DNA of 64,000 nucleotides from Hirsutella rhossiliensis (taxonomy: Eukaryota; Ascomycota; Sordariomycetes; Hypocreales; Ophiocordycipitaceae). The stretch is taken from assembly GCF_020360975.1 (NCBI RefSeq), contig NW_025408669.1:4278001-4342000 (forward strand), written 5' to 3'. The translations under genes and the position numbers were made by a program. The notes under the pieces were generated by a model. It was not told the origin of the DNA. It did not search any database and saw nothing but the letters and a program-made list of their open reading frames with translations. Shown one piece after another: positions 45,969 to 56,805 of the stretch (its first letter is position 1; each line of letters opens with the position of its first letter).

Positions 45969-47391
45969 TCAGCCCTGGAAGCGCTTGCTGACCCGGTAGG
46001 GATCTTGTGCCTTCCAGTTCTTTTCCCGGACGAGTTCAATGTCCTTGCCCTTGAGGGGGAGATCGGCCTCGCGGCTGAGGAGGCCCTGAATCGTCTCGAG
46101 AGCGCACATCTGAGGGCCAAGACCGGGCTTGTTGTCGAAGGAGCCCGTGTACCACCTCATGCCGCACTCACGCCCGCTCTTGCCGCCCGTGCAGACAGCG
46201 GCGGCAGCCTCGGCCGAGGGGACGAGGTAGCTCTCGATGCGTTCGCGGAGACTGGGCAGCATGACGGCCGTCTGCCACATGAAGCGCGAGAGGTAGCCCT
46301 TGAAGGTGATCATGTCGTAGTTGCACTTGTCGACCGTCTCGCAAGCCGCCTCGTACATGATGTTCTTGACTTTGTCGTCCTGGTAGAAGAACCAGCGGGC
46401 GCCGTCGATGAGCTTCGAGGTCCGGTCGGCCCACTCGCGCTTGCCGGTGTGGTTTGCCATGACGGCAGCGCCATACATGAAGATGCCGCTGGTGTAAGAA
46501 AAGGACCTTTTGTTGACCACCTTGCAGTCGGTGCGGAGGTCGACGCCGTCGTAGATGTGGTAGTTTTTGGGATCGATGAGGCCCTTGTCGGCAGACCAGT
46601 CCCAGGCCTTGTTGGCCCATTCCAAGTACGTGTCGTTGCCCGTGGCGCGGGCGAGGCGCGCAGCGAGCTGGAACAGGCCGCCATTGCTGATGGAATTTTT
46701 ATAGTTCATGCCGTTGGGGTTGGAGGGATAGATCTGCCACAGCATGCCGCCACCGCATTGGTCCATGTGCCAGCGGCTGACGAGCGAGTTGAAGACTCGG
46801 GCGGCGATGTCGATCCAAGACGGGATGTCCTTGTTGGGCTGGGGAAAGTTGCGCTCGGCGGCCGACATGACGGCCGAGCCCCAGAAGAAGAGGTCATCGT
46901 TGCCCTCCTCCTGGGCGTGTTCCTTGGGCATGTAGTCAAAGGTAGGAGCCAGGTTGGTGGGCGCCGACAAGGCCTGGAGGATGACGTCGTTGTAACTGGG
47001 GTCCTTGGTGTAGTGGTAGTAGTCCAGCATGGTTCCCCAGAGGGCGCCAGCAACCCACCAGTAGTATGGCTTGGGGACGTTGCCAACATCCTGTCGCAGG
47101 GAATGAGCGTCAGCATGCCCTCTGCGAAGGCTTGGAGCAGGAAAAGACTTACGACCGAGTCGGGGGCGCTGGTGTTGCCCTTGTAGTAGACCATGGCATC
47201 GTGAGCAATGGTGGCCGCGACGTTGCGGACCGAGCCTGGCCATCATGGTCAGCAAGCCGGATCTTGAAGAGCTATGCTGGGAGGCAACGAAGCCCAAAAC
47301 GCGACTTACTCGGATTTTGCGTGTCCAGGTCCTTGGGGGCGACGATGCCGCTCAAGGCCGCGGCGGCATGAACGCTCTTGATGAACTTCAT
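45969..47391 (-). CDS. GH76 alpha-1,6-mannanase-like protein (DCW1/DFG5 family), without GPI tail
   Basis: Exons are complement(47310..47391), complement(47153..47235) and complement(45969..47090), with introns of 74 and 62 bases, giving 428 aa. The signal peptide is MKFIKSVHAAAALSGIVA. The GH76 landmarks are the tryptophan-rich YYWWVAGALWGTMLDYYHYT, the adjacent acidic pair in EEGNDDLFFWGSAVMSAAE (catalytic Asp-Asp), WHMDQCGGGMLWQIYPSN, SNGGLFQLAARLARATG and YTSGIFMYGAAVM. DCW1/DFG5 enzymes transfer GPI mannoproteins to the cell wall glucan. The C-terminus (KAQDPYRVSKRFQG) is polar and lacks the hydrophobic GPI signal that DCW1/DFG5 usually carry, so this member is probably secreted and free rather than membrane-anchored. 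The substrate is inferred. Confidence 0.92.
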
Positions 47392-50333
47392 GGTTACTCG
47401 TCTTGGTGAGGTGATTTGCTTCCTTGGTATTGCTTCTTTGATACTTGGGAGCCGATGTTCCACTGCTCAGCAATGGATGTGTTACAGATAGCGATCGCCT
47501 CTTCTCTTTCGTCTCTCGAGAAAAGAAGGGCAGTGGACGAAAAGTCGAGTCTTCAGCCGGGAAGACTGTGTGGCCCTGCCAAAAGGGGCAAGCAATGCTG
47601 GTGCTGACAATGTAGGGAAACAGCAGCAAACAATTGGGGAAATAGCCGATTGTCGCAAGCAACAATGGGCACGATGATTCGAAGCGGAGCGACGTCGGCG
47701 GGAGATGGCCGTTAGCGATGGATGGGCCTGGTCGCCACAGCAGCCAAACGTGTCGAGCTGCGTCGACGTCAACACGGGGTTTGCGAAGAGAAGGCGAGGC
47801 GAGAGCAAGACTGATCAAAGTCGGGCAGCGACGAAGAAGCGAAGGATATGAAGAACAGAAGCAAGCGGTAACGACTAGAGACCCCGTCAATGGGCTCACG
47901 AGGATGGGACGAGGACAAAGAAGAGCGAGAGACGGAGCAGGAAACACAGCCTCTTTGGTTCCATGGGCGGCGGACCGAGCTGGGCCAACGCTGTTTTATG
48001 GCTACGGCTGCACGGAACAGGCGGGAACCAAAATAGGCCTCCTGTCTCTCCCTCGAAGTCGTCGGTCGATAGGCGCTGTTACGGATGCATCACGCAGGCA
48101 CCGAAAGGCCGGCAGGGCTCTGGTTGGCGCCCCGTGCTCGCCTGGTCTCTGCTTCTGCCGTCTGGACGACATGATTGGGCTCGGCGTGTCGGTGGCGTTC
48201 AGGGGAGGGGCGATGCGGAGGGGACGGGACGAGGAGGATCGCCATGGCAGGGAGGCGGAGGCGGAGGAGTCGAGCCCCTGAGCTGACAGAGGCACAGTAT
48301 GTACAGTACCTGGGTGCTAACTTCATACAGTGCGCCTCTCTCCGGAGTACACGGTGCGGTGGAAGGCTCAACAACTCCAAGTTACGGACTTGGTGGGTGG
48401 TGCATGCATCCAAAGCCACGTCTTCTCCCGTGTCAGCCGACGCCATCTTGCACTCTTGCTGTCAAATCCCGCGTGTCGTGGCTTAACCGGCGAGATCCGC
48501 AAGCAGAAAGACTCTCGGCCGACTGCTTTGTTCCGCCTGCTCAGTCTGGGGCCCATGGGCACGACAGGAACAATGAGGCGGCAGACGACTGCCTGATCCT
48601 AGCTGAATCGCTTGCCGGCCTCTGCTCGTCGACGACAGCGAGACGCAGCCGCCCATTGCAGTCAGGAAACCCGTTGGTTGGCTGTATTCTACTAGGTACT
48701 GTAGGTAGGCAAGTTGGCAAGAGGAGCAGCGCCAAGAGGCAGAATGTCACAGTACCGCACTGTCTTCCATCCCACCTCGACCACGGACAGAGTCATCCGT
48801 ACGCACGCGGAAGAGAGCACTCCCAGCACTGTGCATACTTGTCATAAGCTCCAAGGGACCGCTTATCCGATATGTACAAACAGCATTCATCGACGGCCAA
48901 GGCGGAAGCACAAGGCCGGGGGGTGAAATAGGAGACTGCCTAAACAGATGGCGAAAAGCAACTTAGAGTAGACCCCCACCTTGAAAAGGGGGGCGGGTTT
49001 GGGCCCGCCCGTTTCGTTTCGTCTTTGCGCGCGCCAACAAACGGCCGAGGAGGGGGGGAAGAGGGGGCCTGTCTCGGCGAGAAAACCTTCCCGTCATCCC
49101 GTCACCCGCCAGCTTGGGATCGTGGTTGGCTGTCGTCGCCGTCCCTGATAATCTCAACCTCCTGTAGATGCAACTCGCAACTTCGCCATGCATGCATGTG
49201 CCTGATGAGAGAGGCACGGAGGCGGCGGCGCTTCAACGTGGGGCCTCATCCTCGGACTCTCTCCATAATTACTGTCCGGATCTCCATCCACCTTTGAGTT
49301 TATACCTTACCTTGTAGTTTATTTGCAGGACCCACGGCACTGCGTGTACTAGGTAGATAGGCAAGGTGTTCGGCGCCCACGGCTGCCTTGACCCGATCTG
49401 ACGTGTCGAAAGCAAACACTCTGCGGAGCGTTTCATGCCGAATTGCCCCCCGCACCCCAAGACATCGGATGGCTCCCGTCGAGACACGAAATTGACACAT
49501 GACGGACGCTGACATGTTCTAATCAACCACGTCCCTTTATCCTAAGAGGAGCCTCCTTCATTTCAAACTCTTCGTCTGGGAGGTACCTGCATGTACGGAA
49601 TAATCGTGACGAGAACATGGCCACGTCTGCCATGGATCCCGACTGTCGCCATCTTCTCCGGCCTGCCCTGGCTCCTAGACACGATGCTCGGCCCCGTTCC
49701 GCCTCCTCCGGCCGGCTCCAGTGTCGTTTCGGCCGACGAATGGTGTCGAGACCCTCCGCCAGCCTCTCCTGCTTCACTTCCTCGTCCTCCAATGTCTCGT
49801 CGACTTCACATTCCCCTGCGCTGGCATGTCGACCCTTTGTAGTCGCATTCGCCGCATTCACCAGCTCGACCCGTCTGGGCCACTCACTCGAGACTTGATA
49901 AGTAAACGCATTTGGCATGCGCCTCTTGAATGTGTACCGCACCATCGCCCCAGCTTGGTCCCACGGGATCTCTCCAAGCTTGACCTGACGGACAAGTTTC
50001 GATCCCACCGCTCCTCGTCAGCGGTGCCCTGCATGGTCGTGCTTCCTCCAATACTCCGCCGGCAGGGCAGGCGCCTTGTCCGGCTACCATGCCTTCCATG
50101 GCGCGTGCCTCTCAACCTTGCAGCCCATGCATTCGCCTCTGGCAACCAACGCCATCAAAACGCCTGAGTATCCGGGGTATATCGTGCAAAGTCTTGTCCA
50201 TACAAAATCCCATGTCCACCCGCACGCAATGCAGTCTTCCGTCGCCGTCCAGGACCGTCCAAACTCGACTCATCGTCGCCCTCTGTGCCAGAGCAAAGGC
50301 TGGGACCAAATTTGAAAAAGGCGATACGCCCCC
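47392..50333. other. 2.9-kb mostly empty region
   Basis: No convincing gene. A coding-like stretch on the minus strand at 49523-50040 is split between two frames and is discussed as a finding. TACTGTAGGTAGG-like words occur near 48690-48712 and TGTACAGTACC near 48300. Confidence 0.5.
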
Positions 50334-51149
50334 TCACCAGAGTCCGACGGCGCATATGGCTAATACCGACGCCATCGTGGCGAGGCGCTCGTCGACATGT
50401 ATTCTGGCACCCGCCCCCTGGCCCGTCGCTTTCGGGGCGTAAAGCTCTGCCGATGCTGGCCCCGAGTTGGGCGCTGCGGTCATGTGGAGGTTGTTGCCCT
50501 TGGTCTTTGGATTATCGGCCATGACGAGGGTCCCCCACTCGACGTCGGTGCCCGTCAGGGTCGAAGTCCACGACATCTCGGTCGGGCCGGTGAGAAGGCC
50601 ATTTGCGTAGCCTGCCTTGTAGCTCGAGTAGCCGGAGCATGTAGCGGCCGTCGTGCCATTCAGCCTACACTCGAGATTGGCGATGCTAGACGCAGCAGAG
50701 TCGTCAGCAAGTAACGCTTGAGAGTGTGAGTGTGCAGAAACAAAGCGGCGCAGACGCACTAGGTCGAGGTGTAGGTTCCGTGGAAGCGCAGCGTTCCCGG
50801 GCCCTCGACAATGACAAAGGGAAACTCGAGGGAGAGGTCGCAGGCGGGGGGTGTCTCGGTCGGGCAGAAAATGGTATAGGTGGTTTCGCTGGCTGTCTTG
50901 TTCTGGGCGGGCCGAGTCAGCGACGCACACGTTGTGGCCCAGAGACAAGGATCGACAAAGACATACCCTCGAGAGGATGCTCCCCCGCACAACGGACCAT
51001 GCTTCCTCATGATAATAGGGCAGGAAGATGGGAGCCTTGGTGACGGCGGGAGCTGGGGGCGAGTGGCCGTCGGCGGCCTGACACAAGGCACACAAGGCCA
51101 GCAAAGCTATCCAGGACGGGAGAAGGGCCGGGCGTATTCGGCTGGCCAT
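50334..51149 (-). CDS. Secreted, probably GPI-anchored surface protein of unknown function
   Basis: Exons are complement(50967..51149), complement(50760..50902) and complement(50334..50685), with introns of 64 and 74 bases, giving 225 aa. The signal peptide is LLPSWIALLALCALCQA. The ectodomain has the sequence style of a fungal surface family: FLPYYHEEAWSVVRGSIL, TTYTIFCPTETPPACDLSLE, FPFVIVEGPGTLRFHGTYTS, LECRLNGTTAATCSGYSSYK, MSWTSTLTGTDVEWGTLVM. It has paired Cys and an N-glycosylation site (NGT). The tail SGPASAELYAPKATGQGAGA then RLATMASVLAICAVGLW gives a Ser/Ala linker and hydrophobic end expected of a GPI signal. I recognise the family pattern as recurrent in filamentous ascomycetes but know no assigned function. 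The second-intron acceptor restores TYIANLECR and keeps the frame. Confidence 0.87.
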   Translation of the reverse strand: MASRIRPALLPSWIALLALCALCQAADGHSPPAPAVTKAPIFLPYYHEEAWSVVRGSILSRVCLCRSLSLGHNVCVADSARPEQDSQRNHLYHFLPDRDTPRLRPLPRVSLCHCRGPGNAALPRNLHLDLVRLRRFVSAHSHSQALLADDSAASSIANLECRLNGTTAATCSGYSSYKAGYANGLLTGPTEMSWTSTLTGTDVEWGTLVMADNPKTKGNNLHMTAAPNSGPASAELYAPKATGQGAGARIHVDERLATMASVLAICAVGLW

Positions 51150-53004
51150 GTCGGGATCTCCGGCGGGGTCGGGCGAAGGACACGGGAGCTAACAGGCGTT
51201 TTGGCTTCTTGTCTTGTTCACAAGCGGCTTAGACAGATGGAGACGAGGAGCGGGCGGAGGCGAGGCAGAGGCGAGAGAAGGCGAGTCGAATAGAGGGGGA
51301 GAGGGGAGAGATGGCGGATAGAGGAACTGCGGTGAAGAAGCAGACACGGCAGGCAGCCAAGGAAAGCTCGTCGCCGTTCGTCAGGCCTTTCGTGCTGGAG
51401 AGACAAGAAGGAGACACAGAGGGGGACGAATCGAGTCTAGCGCCAAGCGCCCTATTATGAACGGGCTTGGCGGCGCAACCTCTGTTGGCGGACAGGACCG
51501 AGCATGGGCCGGAACAGAGGCGGCTGTCGGTCGGGGAGAGCTTTCGTGTTTGGTGTCAAGTCTTGACTCTCTTATAGTACGGAGGAAGCCTCGGCAAGAG
51601 CGAGACGGAACGAGTGTCGCCCAAGAGCACCGCCAAGAGAGAGATAGACGTCTGCCCAGTTTTAATGGTACAGTAGTTACGCCTCGGGACGCGTCGTGTG
51701 CGGACAGCCGTTCTCCTTTCTTGGCCAGCTCCGATGCTTGCCAAGGCTGGGCGAAACACCGCGGCGGCGGTTTGCCCATCATCACACGACGGCAGACGGT
51801 CTTTTTGGGGGAGTCGCGTGGCGTTTTTCTTTTTTTGCTTCTGCCTGTGTCACGGCCGAGTTTGTCAAGGGCGGTGTTTGAAAGAGGCCTAGCGACGAAT
51901 TCGGCGTCGATGTTGCCAGGAGGCGGCGGCGGCTGGACAGGGCGGCGCCAAGCCTGGGCTATTGCCTTTGTTAGTTTTCTCGACCGGGGAAGTCGAGACA
52001 GGCTCGCATGCGGGCGCATTACACTCTCGGTCTGTAGGTAATTTTATGCACACGCTGCTGCTGATGATTGCATCCGCGCACCAAGGACCAGAAGCTGGGT
52101 GATGGAGCGAGCGGGATTGACGGACAAGAGTCGACATCCAGAGATGGAGGAGCAGTGGCAAGACACTCGGACTCGGTCCTTGAGAGCGCTCGGGGGAGAA
52201 CGAGGTCATCTACGTATTAAGCTACAGGCTCCAGGGAGCAGACAGACTGTGGAGCATGCTTATCTTTGACGGCTTTCTTCCTTGCCCATGCCCTGCCCAG
52301 CCAGAGGCGACAAAAACCGAAATGTCGCATCGCGGTACGTACTTGGCGCTGGGCAGATACGAAACTGCTAGCAGCACTCGACAGGTGACTGCCCGAGTGA
52401 CCGAGAGCGTTGCTGACAAAGCCGCGTGACTCGACGCTCTCACCGAGTCTCGCGACGGCCATCTTCTTCTGCGCTGCGTCGTCTCTTGGACCATGTGGTC
52501 AATCGCTTGACGGTCCTGCCTCGAGCCCTTTCTCCTTGTCCCCGACTCCTCCTCAGCAAGGCTTCTTCACCACTGACCCCATCATCACAGCCTCTTGTCG
52601 GCGTTTGCCGTAGGCATATGGCCAACGCCCTGTCTCTTTTCCATTGCCACGCGTCACAGATGCTCCAAAACTGGCCCTGCTTCACCCACGAGGCCAGGCG
52701 TGAGGTCGTCGTACAGCGATGGGGCTCGGATGAGAGAGCGTTCCGGTAGCTGTTCGGTTCATGACACGAAGCGAAGACGCCGCTCAGAGCTGTGCACACA
52801 TGCACTTGCCCGTTTCACGGCCACCCGAGCTCCAATATAAATACCTTGAGCACTCGGCCTCCAGTGTTCGCTTCGTTGCCTCTGCCTATCATTTTATCTC
52901 CTGGGGGCTGCCGAAGCTGACTCTCTCCGTGTCGCCGCCCCCTGCGTCTCTCGGTCGCACGTCTCGTCGCCTTGCCGCTACTATTCTCAGTCGTCGTCCT
53001 GGAT
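51150..53004. other. 1.9-kb intergenic region, divergent promoters
   Basis: Promoter side of the GPI-type gene (leftward) and, at the right end, the TATA box and leader of the small gene at 53005. Frames here lack domains. Confidence 0.5.
52836..52843 (+). promoter_or_regulatory. TATA box of the small membrane-protein gene
   Basis: TATAAATA, preceded by CCAA, about 170 bases upstream of the ATG at 53005. It is followed by a pyrimidine-rich leader. Confidence 0.5.
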
Positions 53005-53202
53005 ATGGACATGCTTCACATGTGCGACGTTCTCGTTGGCGTTTCTGCCTCCATCCTCGTCTACGGCATCCTCATCGTGCACATGCGGCCGGCTCGGCAG
53101 GGTGCTCGCGAGCCCACGGATGAGTTGATACGGCTTACGGCGGCGCGCTCGGGGCACGCAAGCGTCACGGACCGTCTCGTGGCGGCCGAAATGTGCGCCT
53201 GA
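53005..53202 (+). CDS. Tiny putative membrane protein
   Basis: An ATG at 53005 gives 65 aa: MDMLHMCDVLVGVSASILVY begins a hydrophobic helix (about 8-26), then HMRPARQGAREPTDEL and a polar end (SVTDRLVAAEMCA). A good TATA box and C/T-rich leader sit at the right distance, which is the main support. The length is short and no family is recognised, so it may be a microprotein, a leader peptide or chance. It lies 400 bases upstream of the LysM gene on the same strand. Confidence 0.35.
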   Translation: MDMLHMCDVLVGVSASILVYGILIVHMRPARQGAREPTDELIRLTAARSGHASVTDRLVAAEMCA

Positions 53203-53605
53203 GGCGGAGACTTATGATGTCATGCCGGGGACAACTGGAAAGTACAGTACCGGGCGGCGTGTGTTCTCGGGCCGAAGACTTGTTGTGTGGGGGAAAGGGG
53301 GATGAGATGATGAGATGCATGACTCGTGTGGCATTGCGCGAGCGCGAAATGGGGCGAGATGAGCCGGACATGGCACGACTATGCCAACGGATTGCAAGAT
53401 GGGATTCCTCGTCCTCCTGCTCACCCTCACTCTCCTTGACGCGCAAACAACGATGAGGCGAGAGGGAAACGAGATGCGGTGAGTCACGGACGGTGATTCC
53501 ATCGGCCTGCAATAATGGTGCACACATTGATCCTACCATAATTATACGGTACAGTAAATACTTGTCTTTGTCCCATTTTTCTTTACAAATCTCCCCTACT
53601 CCCTC
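53203..53605. other. Upstream flank of the LysM gene
   Basis: Contains the probable promoter. The reading frame that leads into the LysM signal peptide is closed upstream by TAA at 53555 and has no ATG. A possible one-codon exon (ATG at 53515-53517 followed by gtgcac, spliced to the ctcaag acceptor at 53608) is the only phase-correct rescue I could see. Confidence 0.4.
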
Positions 53606-54976
53606 AAGACCTGCCTGCTGCTCGTCGGCAGCGCCTCGGTGGCCCTCGCGGCCCCCGGTGGCCTCCGGCTCGGCGCCCGGACCTTCTCCAACACGACCGA
53701 CAGCTGCCCCTACACCGTCGACGTTGACGACAGCTGCTACTTCATCGCCAAGAGCCGCTTCGACATTGAGCTCGACCGCTTCTCCAAGCTCAACGGCGGG
53801 GAGTTCGACAGCAGCTGCAACATCTTCCCCGGCAAGGAGGTCCGCGTCCCCTGCGGCAAACAGTTTCCCATTGACCAGGTCGACGTGTCGGGCGAGTGCC
53901 TGACCAATCACAAGGTCAAGGCCGAAGAGAACATCTACTCCATCTCTCTCCACTACAGTATTGCCGCGCACGTCCTGCTGGCCTACAACGGCCTCGACTG
54001 GCGGAGCCCCATCAAGGTCGGGCAGGACCTCTGCGTCTCGAGGAAGAAGCCTACCGCCGTCTGCGCCAAGGAGCACCACGTCGTCGACGGGGATAACTGC
54101 TACGCGCTCGCCACGGCCAACAACGTCAACTTGCTTGACCTCAAGGCCTGGAACCCGGAGCTGATAAACGACCGCTGCGCCATCCGCCCCGGCCACAAGC
54201 TCTGCGTCAAGGCCGACGAGCCCGTCACGACGTCGCCCGCTGCCTCCACTGTCCAGCCCGCGTCCTCGACCGTGGTTGGGACGGCCACCGCCGCTTCCCA
54301 GAGCACCTTCCAGACCTCGTTTGTCGCCCCCGACAGCAAGGTCGTGACGGTGACCAGGGTCGCCCCCAGCGGCGCCGTCGACGCCAACGCCATCCCCAGC
54401 GTCAACCTCGCCGCCGAGGTCAAGGCCCATATCAAGCTGTACCTCCTGCCTTGCGTGGGCAACCTGACGGCGCCTCTGCCGGCCGGCGACGACGACAAGG
54501 TCATGCTGCCGTCCGAGACCCAGATCCGCTGGGCGGTCAAGGCTTTTGCCTCTGTCTCTGTCCCTGCCCTGAACGGTGACGCCCCTGCCACCGCTCAGGT
54601 TAGCGGCAGCGCCGCGCCCGGCTTCTCCGTGTCCGCCTCGGCCCCGGCCTCGATCCTGGTCCGCCTTTTCACCGCCCTCAAAGTCGACATCAAATACAAC
54701 GACTGCAAGGCCGACGCGTGCTCCGTCGTTGTCTCCTCGCCTAGCCAGGTGTCCGCCAGCCTTGCTGCCCAGGCCGTCGTGCCCTTGAAGGCGGCCGGTG
54801 CCGAGGGAGACAAGGCCGTTGCTTCGCAGGCCAACACTGCCGGCGCAATCCCGTAGGTTGCCAACCGCATCAGCATCGACGGCGGCAGTGGCAGCGTCAA
54901 GGCCGAGGCCAGCATCAAGACCGAGGCCAGCATCAAGGCTGATGTCAGCGTCGAGGCCGAGGAAAACTGGTGCTAA
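53606..54976 (+). pseudogene. Three-LysM secreted protein, 5' start missing and in-frame stop near 3' end
   Basis: From 53606 the frame reads a signal-peptide-like KTCLLLVGSASVALAAPGG but no ATG precedes it. LysM-like units follow: CPYTVDVDDSCYFIAKSRFD to VRVPCG; NHKVKAEENIYSISLHYSIA to VGQDLCVS; and HHVVDGDNCYALATANNVN to IRPGHKLCVKA. LysM modules bind chitin-type glycans; fungal versions are cell-wall or effector proteins. A Thr/Ser linker and a second domain (SVNLAAEVKAHIKLYLLPCV, TALKVDIKYNDCKADACSVV) come next. The frame meets TAG at 54854-54856, then stays open for 39 more codons with an EASIK-type repeat and ENWC before TAA at 54974. A single C-to-T change (CAG to TAG) would explain the early stop. 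I infer a gene in decay, although an upstream exon or stop readthrough could still make product. In-frame introns are not needed. Confidence 0.7.
54904..54960 (+). repeat. Degenerate 18-bp repeat encoding Glu-Ala-Ser-Ile-Lys units
   Basis: The words aaggccgaggccagcatc and aagaccgaggccagcatc stand in tandem and are followed by a diverged third unit. They lie beyond the in-frame stop of the LysM gene. Confidence 0.75.
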
Positions 54977-56327
54977 GCGATCAATGCTTGACCGAGGAAC
55001 ACGACGATCGCCACCAGCGCCGGGGCGAGAAGGAGGATGTTCTTTTGTTTGTTGCGGGTATCTTGTGATGCCCTGGCGCTGCGAGGGTATCCACGAACTT
55101 GCTTTGGCTTGACGGAGTGTCGTCGCGGCGGTGCGAGTTGAAGGGCACCCAGACGGCACGTCATTGCCGCTACTGTAGGTAATACGCTTGGTAAACGCGG
55201 CGAATTCGATGCGAGTAAATTCTAAGCATTAATGTCACGACGATATGTTGGTTGCATGAACAGACAGCGGAAAGGGGGTGAAGCATCCGCTCCCGCTAAC
55301 TCGAGGCCAGTGGTGCGTAGAAACGAGCTGATTCTTGGGAATATGGCGAGTGATTATTGCTTGCAAAGGCATGGAGACTGGACCCAAGTCTGGTAAGCCC
55401 GTGTAGGTGACAGGTCGCAGACCGCAGCCTAATGGTTCGGGGAAGGACCGTGTCGACCTGCTACCGATCATGTAGAGTAGAGCGATGAGTTCATGTAAAT
55501 ATACGCAATCTGAAGTTTCCAGACATAGCCATCCAAGCCTTCAGATAATCGCGGGAAATCTCCTTTGGCTTCAGTAATACTGAAAGGACATTTTCAAAGT
55601 CGCGGTCGCTCGAGGTGCTCCCAATCAGTCGGCAGAGGGCCAAGCATGGTGCCAAAAGCCAGATTCGCCACCACTTGCCTGAATTCGTTCTTACGAAGCT
55701 GGCGGTGTTTGTAACTGGGCGCATGTGATGATTAGTAGGTTGCTAACTTACGATCCTTTATTTTTGTTTGTCCCAAGCGCATGGTCGACTAGCGTACAAG
55801 CTAGGGGCTGATCCTCAACGGTCGAGGGGATACAAATGAGGTCAGAGCATAATTACGCGGACGCTTTCGTTGAGACGAAGCGCGAGATGGCTTTTACGGG
55901 GCGCTTGTTATTAATTGCAAGGCCGGTCCGTGTGTGTGTTTTTGTTGCGAGACAGGGACAAAGCTTTAGAGTCTTTGACGAGCACAGCTTATCTATGATT
56001 GATCGAGACGGATTTGCCAGATCACCTCTTCCGGCTTACTCCGTACTCCTTACAAGGTTGGGCTTATACCATTGTGGGATTAGCGGCACGCGTCGCCGAA
56101 CGCCACGAGGCGCTGTGGAGCGATGCGGGGTGCCACGTGCTCGTGTACATACGTACCGGTACAAAGCTCGCTGAAGGATTTCTCGGTAAAGATAGGTAAC
56201 TCGTCCTCTTACAATACACTTCTTGTTGATCTCGTGCCGGTAGCTTAGTATAAGATACTTGGAGATGCTTATTCCACATTGACTCTATACTCTGTCTTGA
56301 CACCTCGCTCTAGCAATACTCTACGTT
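54977..56327. other. AT-richer, gene-poor island
   Basis: Base composition drops visibly from the GC-rich norm. A short minus-strand frame at 55491-55724 has coding-like wording (TNSGKWWRIWLLAPCLALC, RDFENVLSVLLKPKEISRDY) but no recognised family. It may belong to the same relic as the stretch at 56328-56805. Confidence 0.4.
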
Positions 56328-56805
56328 TTAGTGTAGATTCAATCCCAACCGTCGACCTCTGGTGATGGTGATGCTAGCTACGTGTACTCCAACAGCCGCT
56401 TCAACAAGTCCCAGGGGAGTCGAGACTTGCCCGCCCAAGTCGAGCCACAGTGGACAGACAACCTGGTAGATCTTCTCAAGACATTCAAACCGAGCATTTT
56501 CCCGGTCATTGAATAAAACATGAAATTGAAAAGGAATACCGGGGTGCGTAGTCATCGCCGGCGATATGCTGAATGCCGTGATGCAGTTTGTCTATGCTGC
56601 TCTTTACCGCTGTCCTCCGGGCCGTGAGGCAGCTTCTTTCTTCTCGGCGCTCATAAAGAGACAACAAGGGACATATTAGGGCAAAGAACGACACAGTCAG
56701 GCCCTTTGTACTTTTGGTCCCACCTCCCCAGCTCCACGCAGTAATCAAAGATGCAAACTCCCAGTCATCAAAGACATCATCCTTGCCTGAAGGAGGGTTG
56801 TCCAT
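56328..56805 (-). pseudogene. Relic coding stretch in the 3' flank of the SUR7-family gene
   Basis: An ATG at 56805-56803 overlaps the TGA of the SUR7-family gene (TGATG). It opens MDNPPSGKDDVFDDWEFASL, continues through WGGGTKSTKGLTVSFFAL, LYERREERSCLTARRTAV and SIDKLHHGIQHIAGDDYA, and closes after SISCFIQ at 56506. One base out of register the text continues as FQFHVLFNDRENARFECLEK, IYQVVCPLWLDLGGQV and EAAVGVHVASI to a stop at 56328. Two adjacent coding-like frames separated by one shift suggest a decayed gene. I do not recognise the family. It could also be a chance open frame in a 3' leader. Confidence 0.3.

Noticed and set aside
46005..47186. 393-codon plus-strand frame opposite the GH76 gene
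   Set aside because: Same antisense-shadow effect. It crosses exon and intron boundaries of the real gene without any domain.
51381..52019. 212-codon minus-strand frame upstream of the GPI-type gene
   Set aside because: Arg/Ser/Pro-rich text, no domain, and the opposite strand is also open over the same stretch (51457-52041).
53165..55159. 664-codon open frame on the minus strand opposite the LysM gene
   Set aside because: It mirrors the GC-biased third positions of the LysM frame (Asp/Gly/Val/Leu-rich, no domain). Such antisense openness is expected opposite highly GC3-biased genes. No signal peptide or motif is seen.
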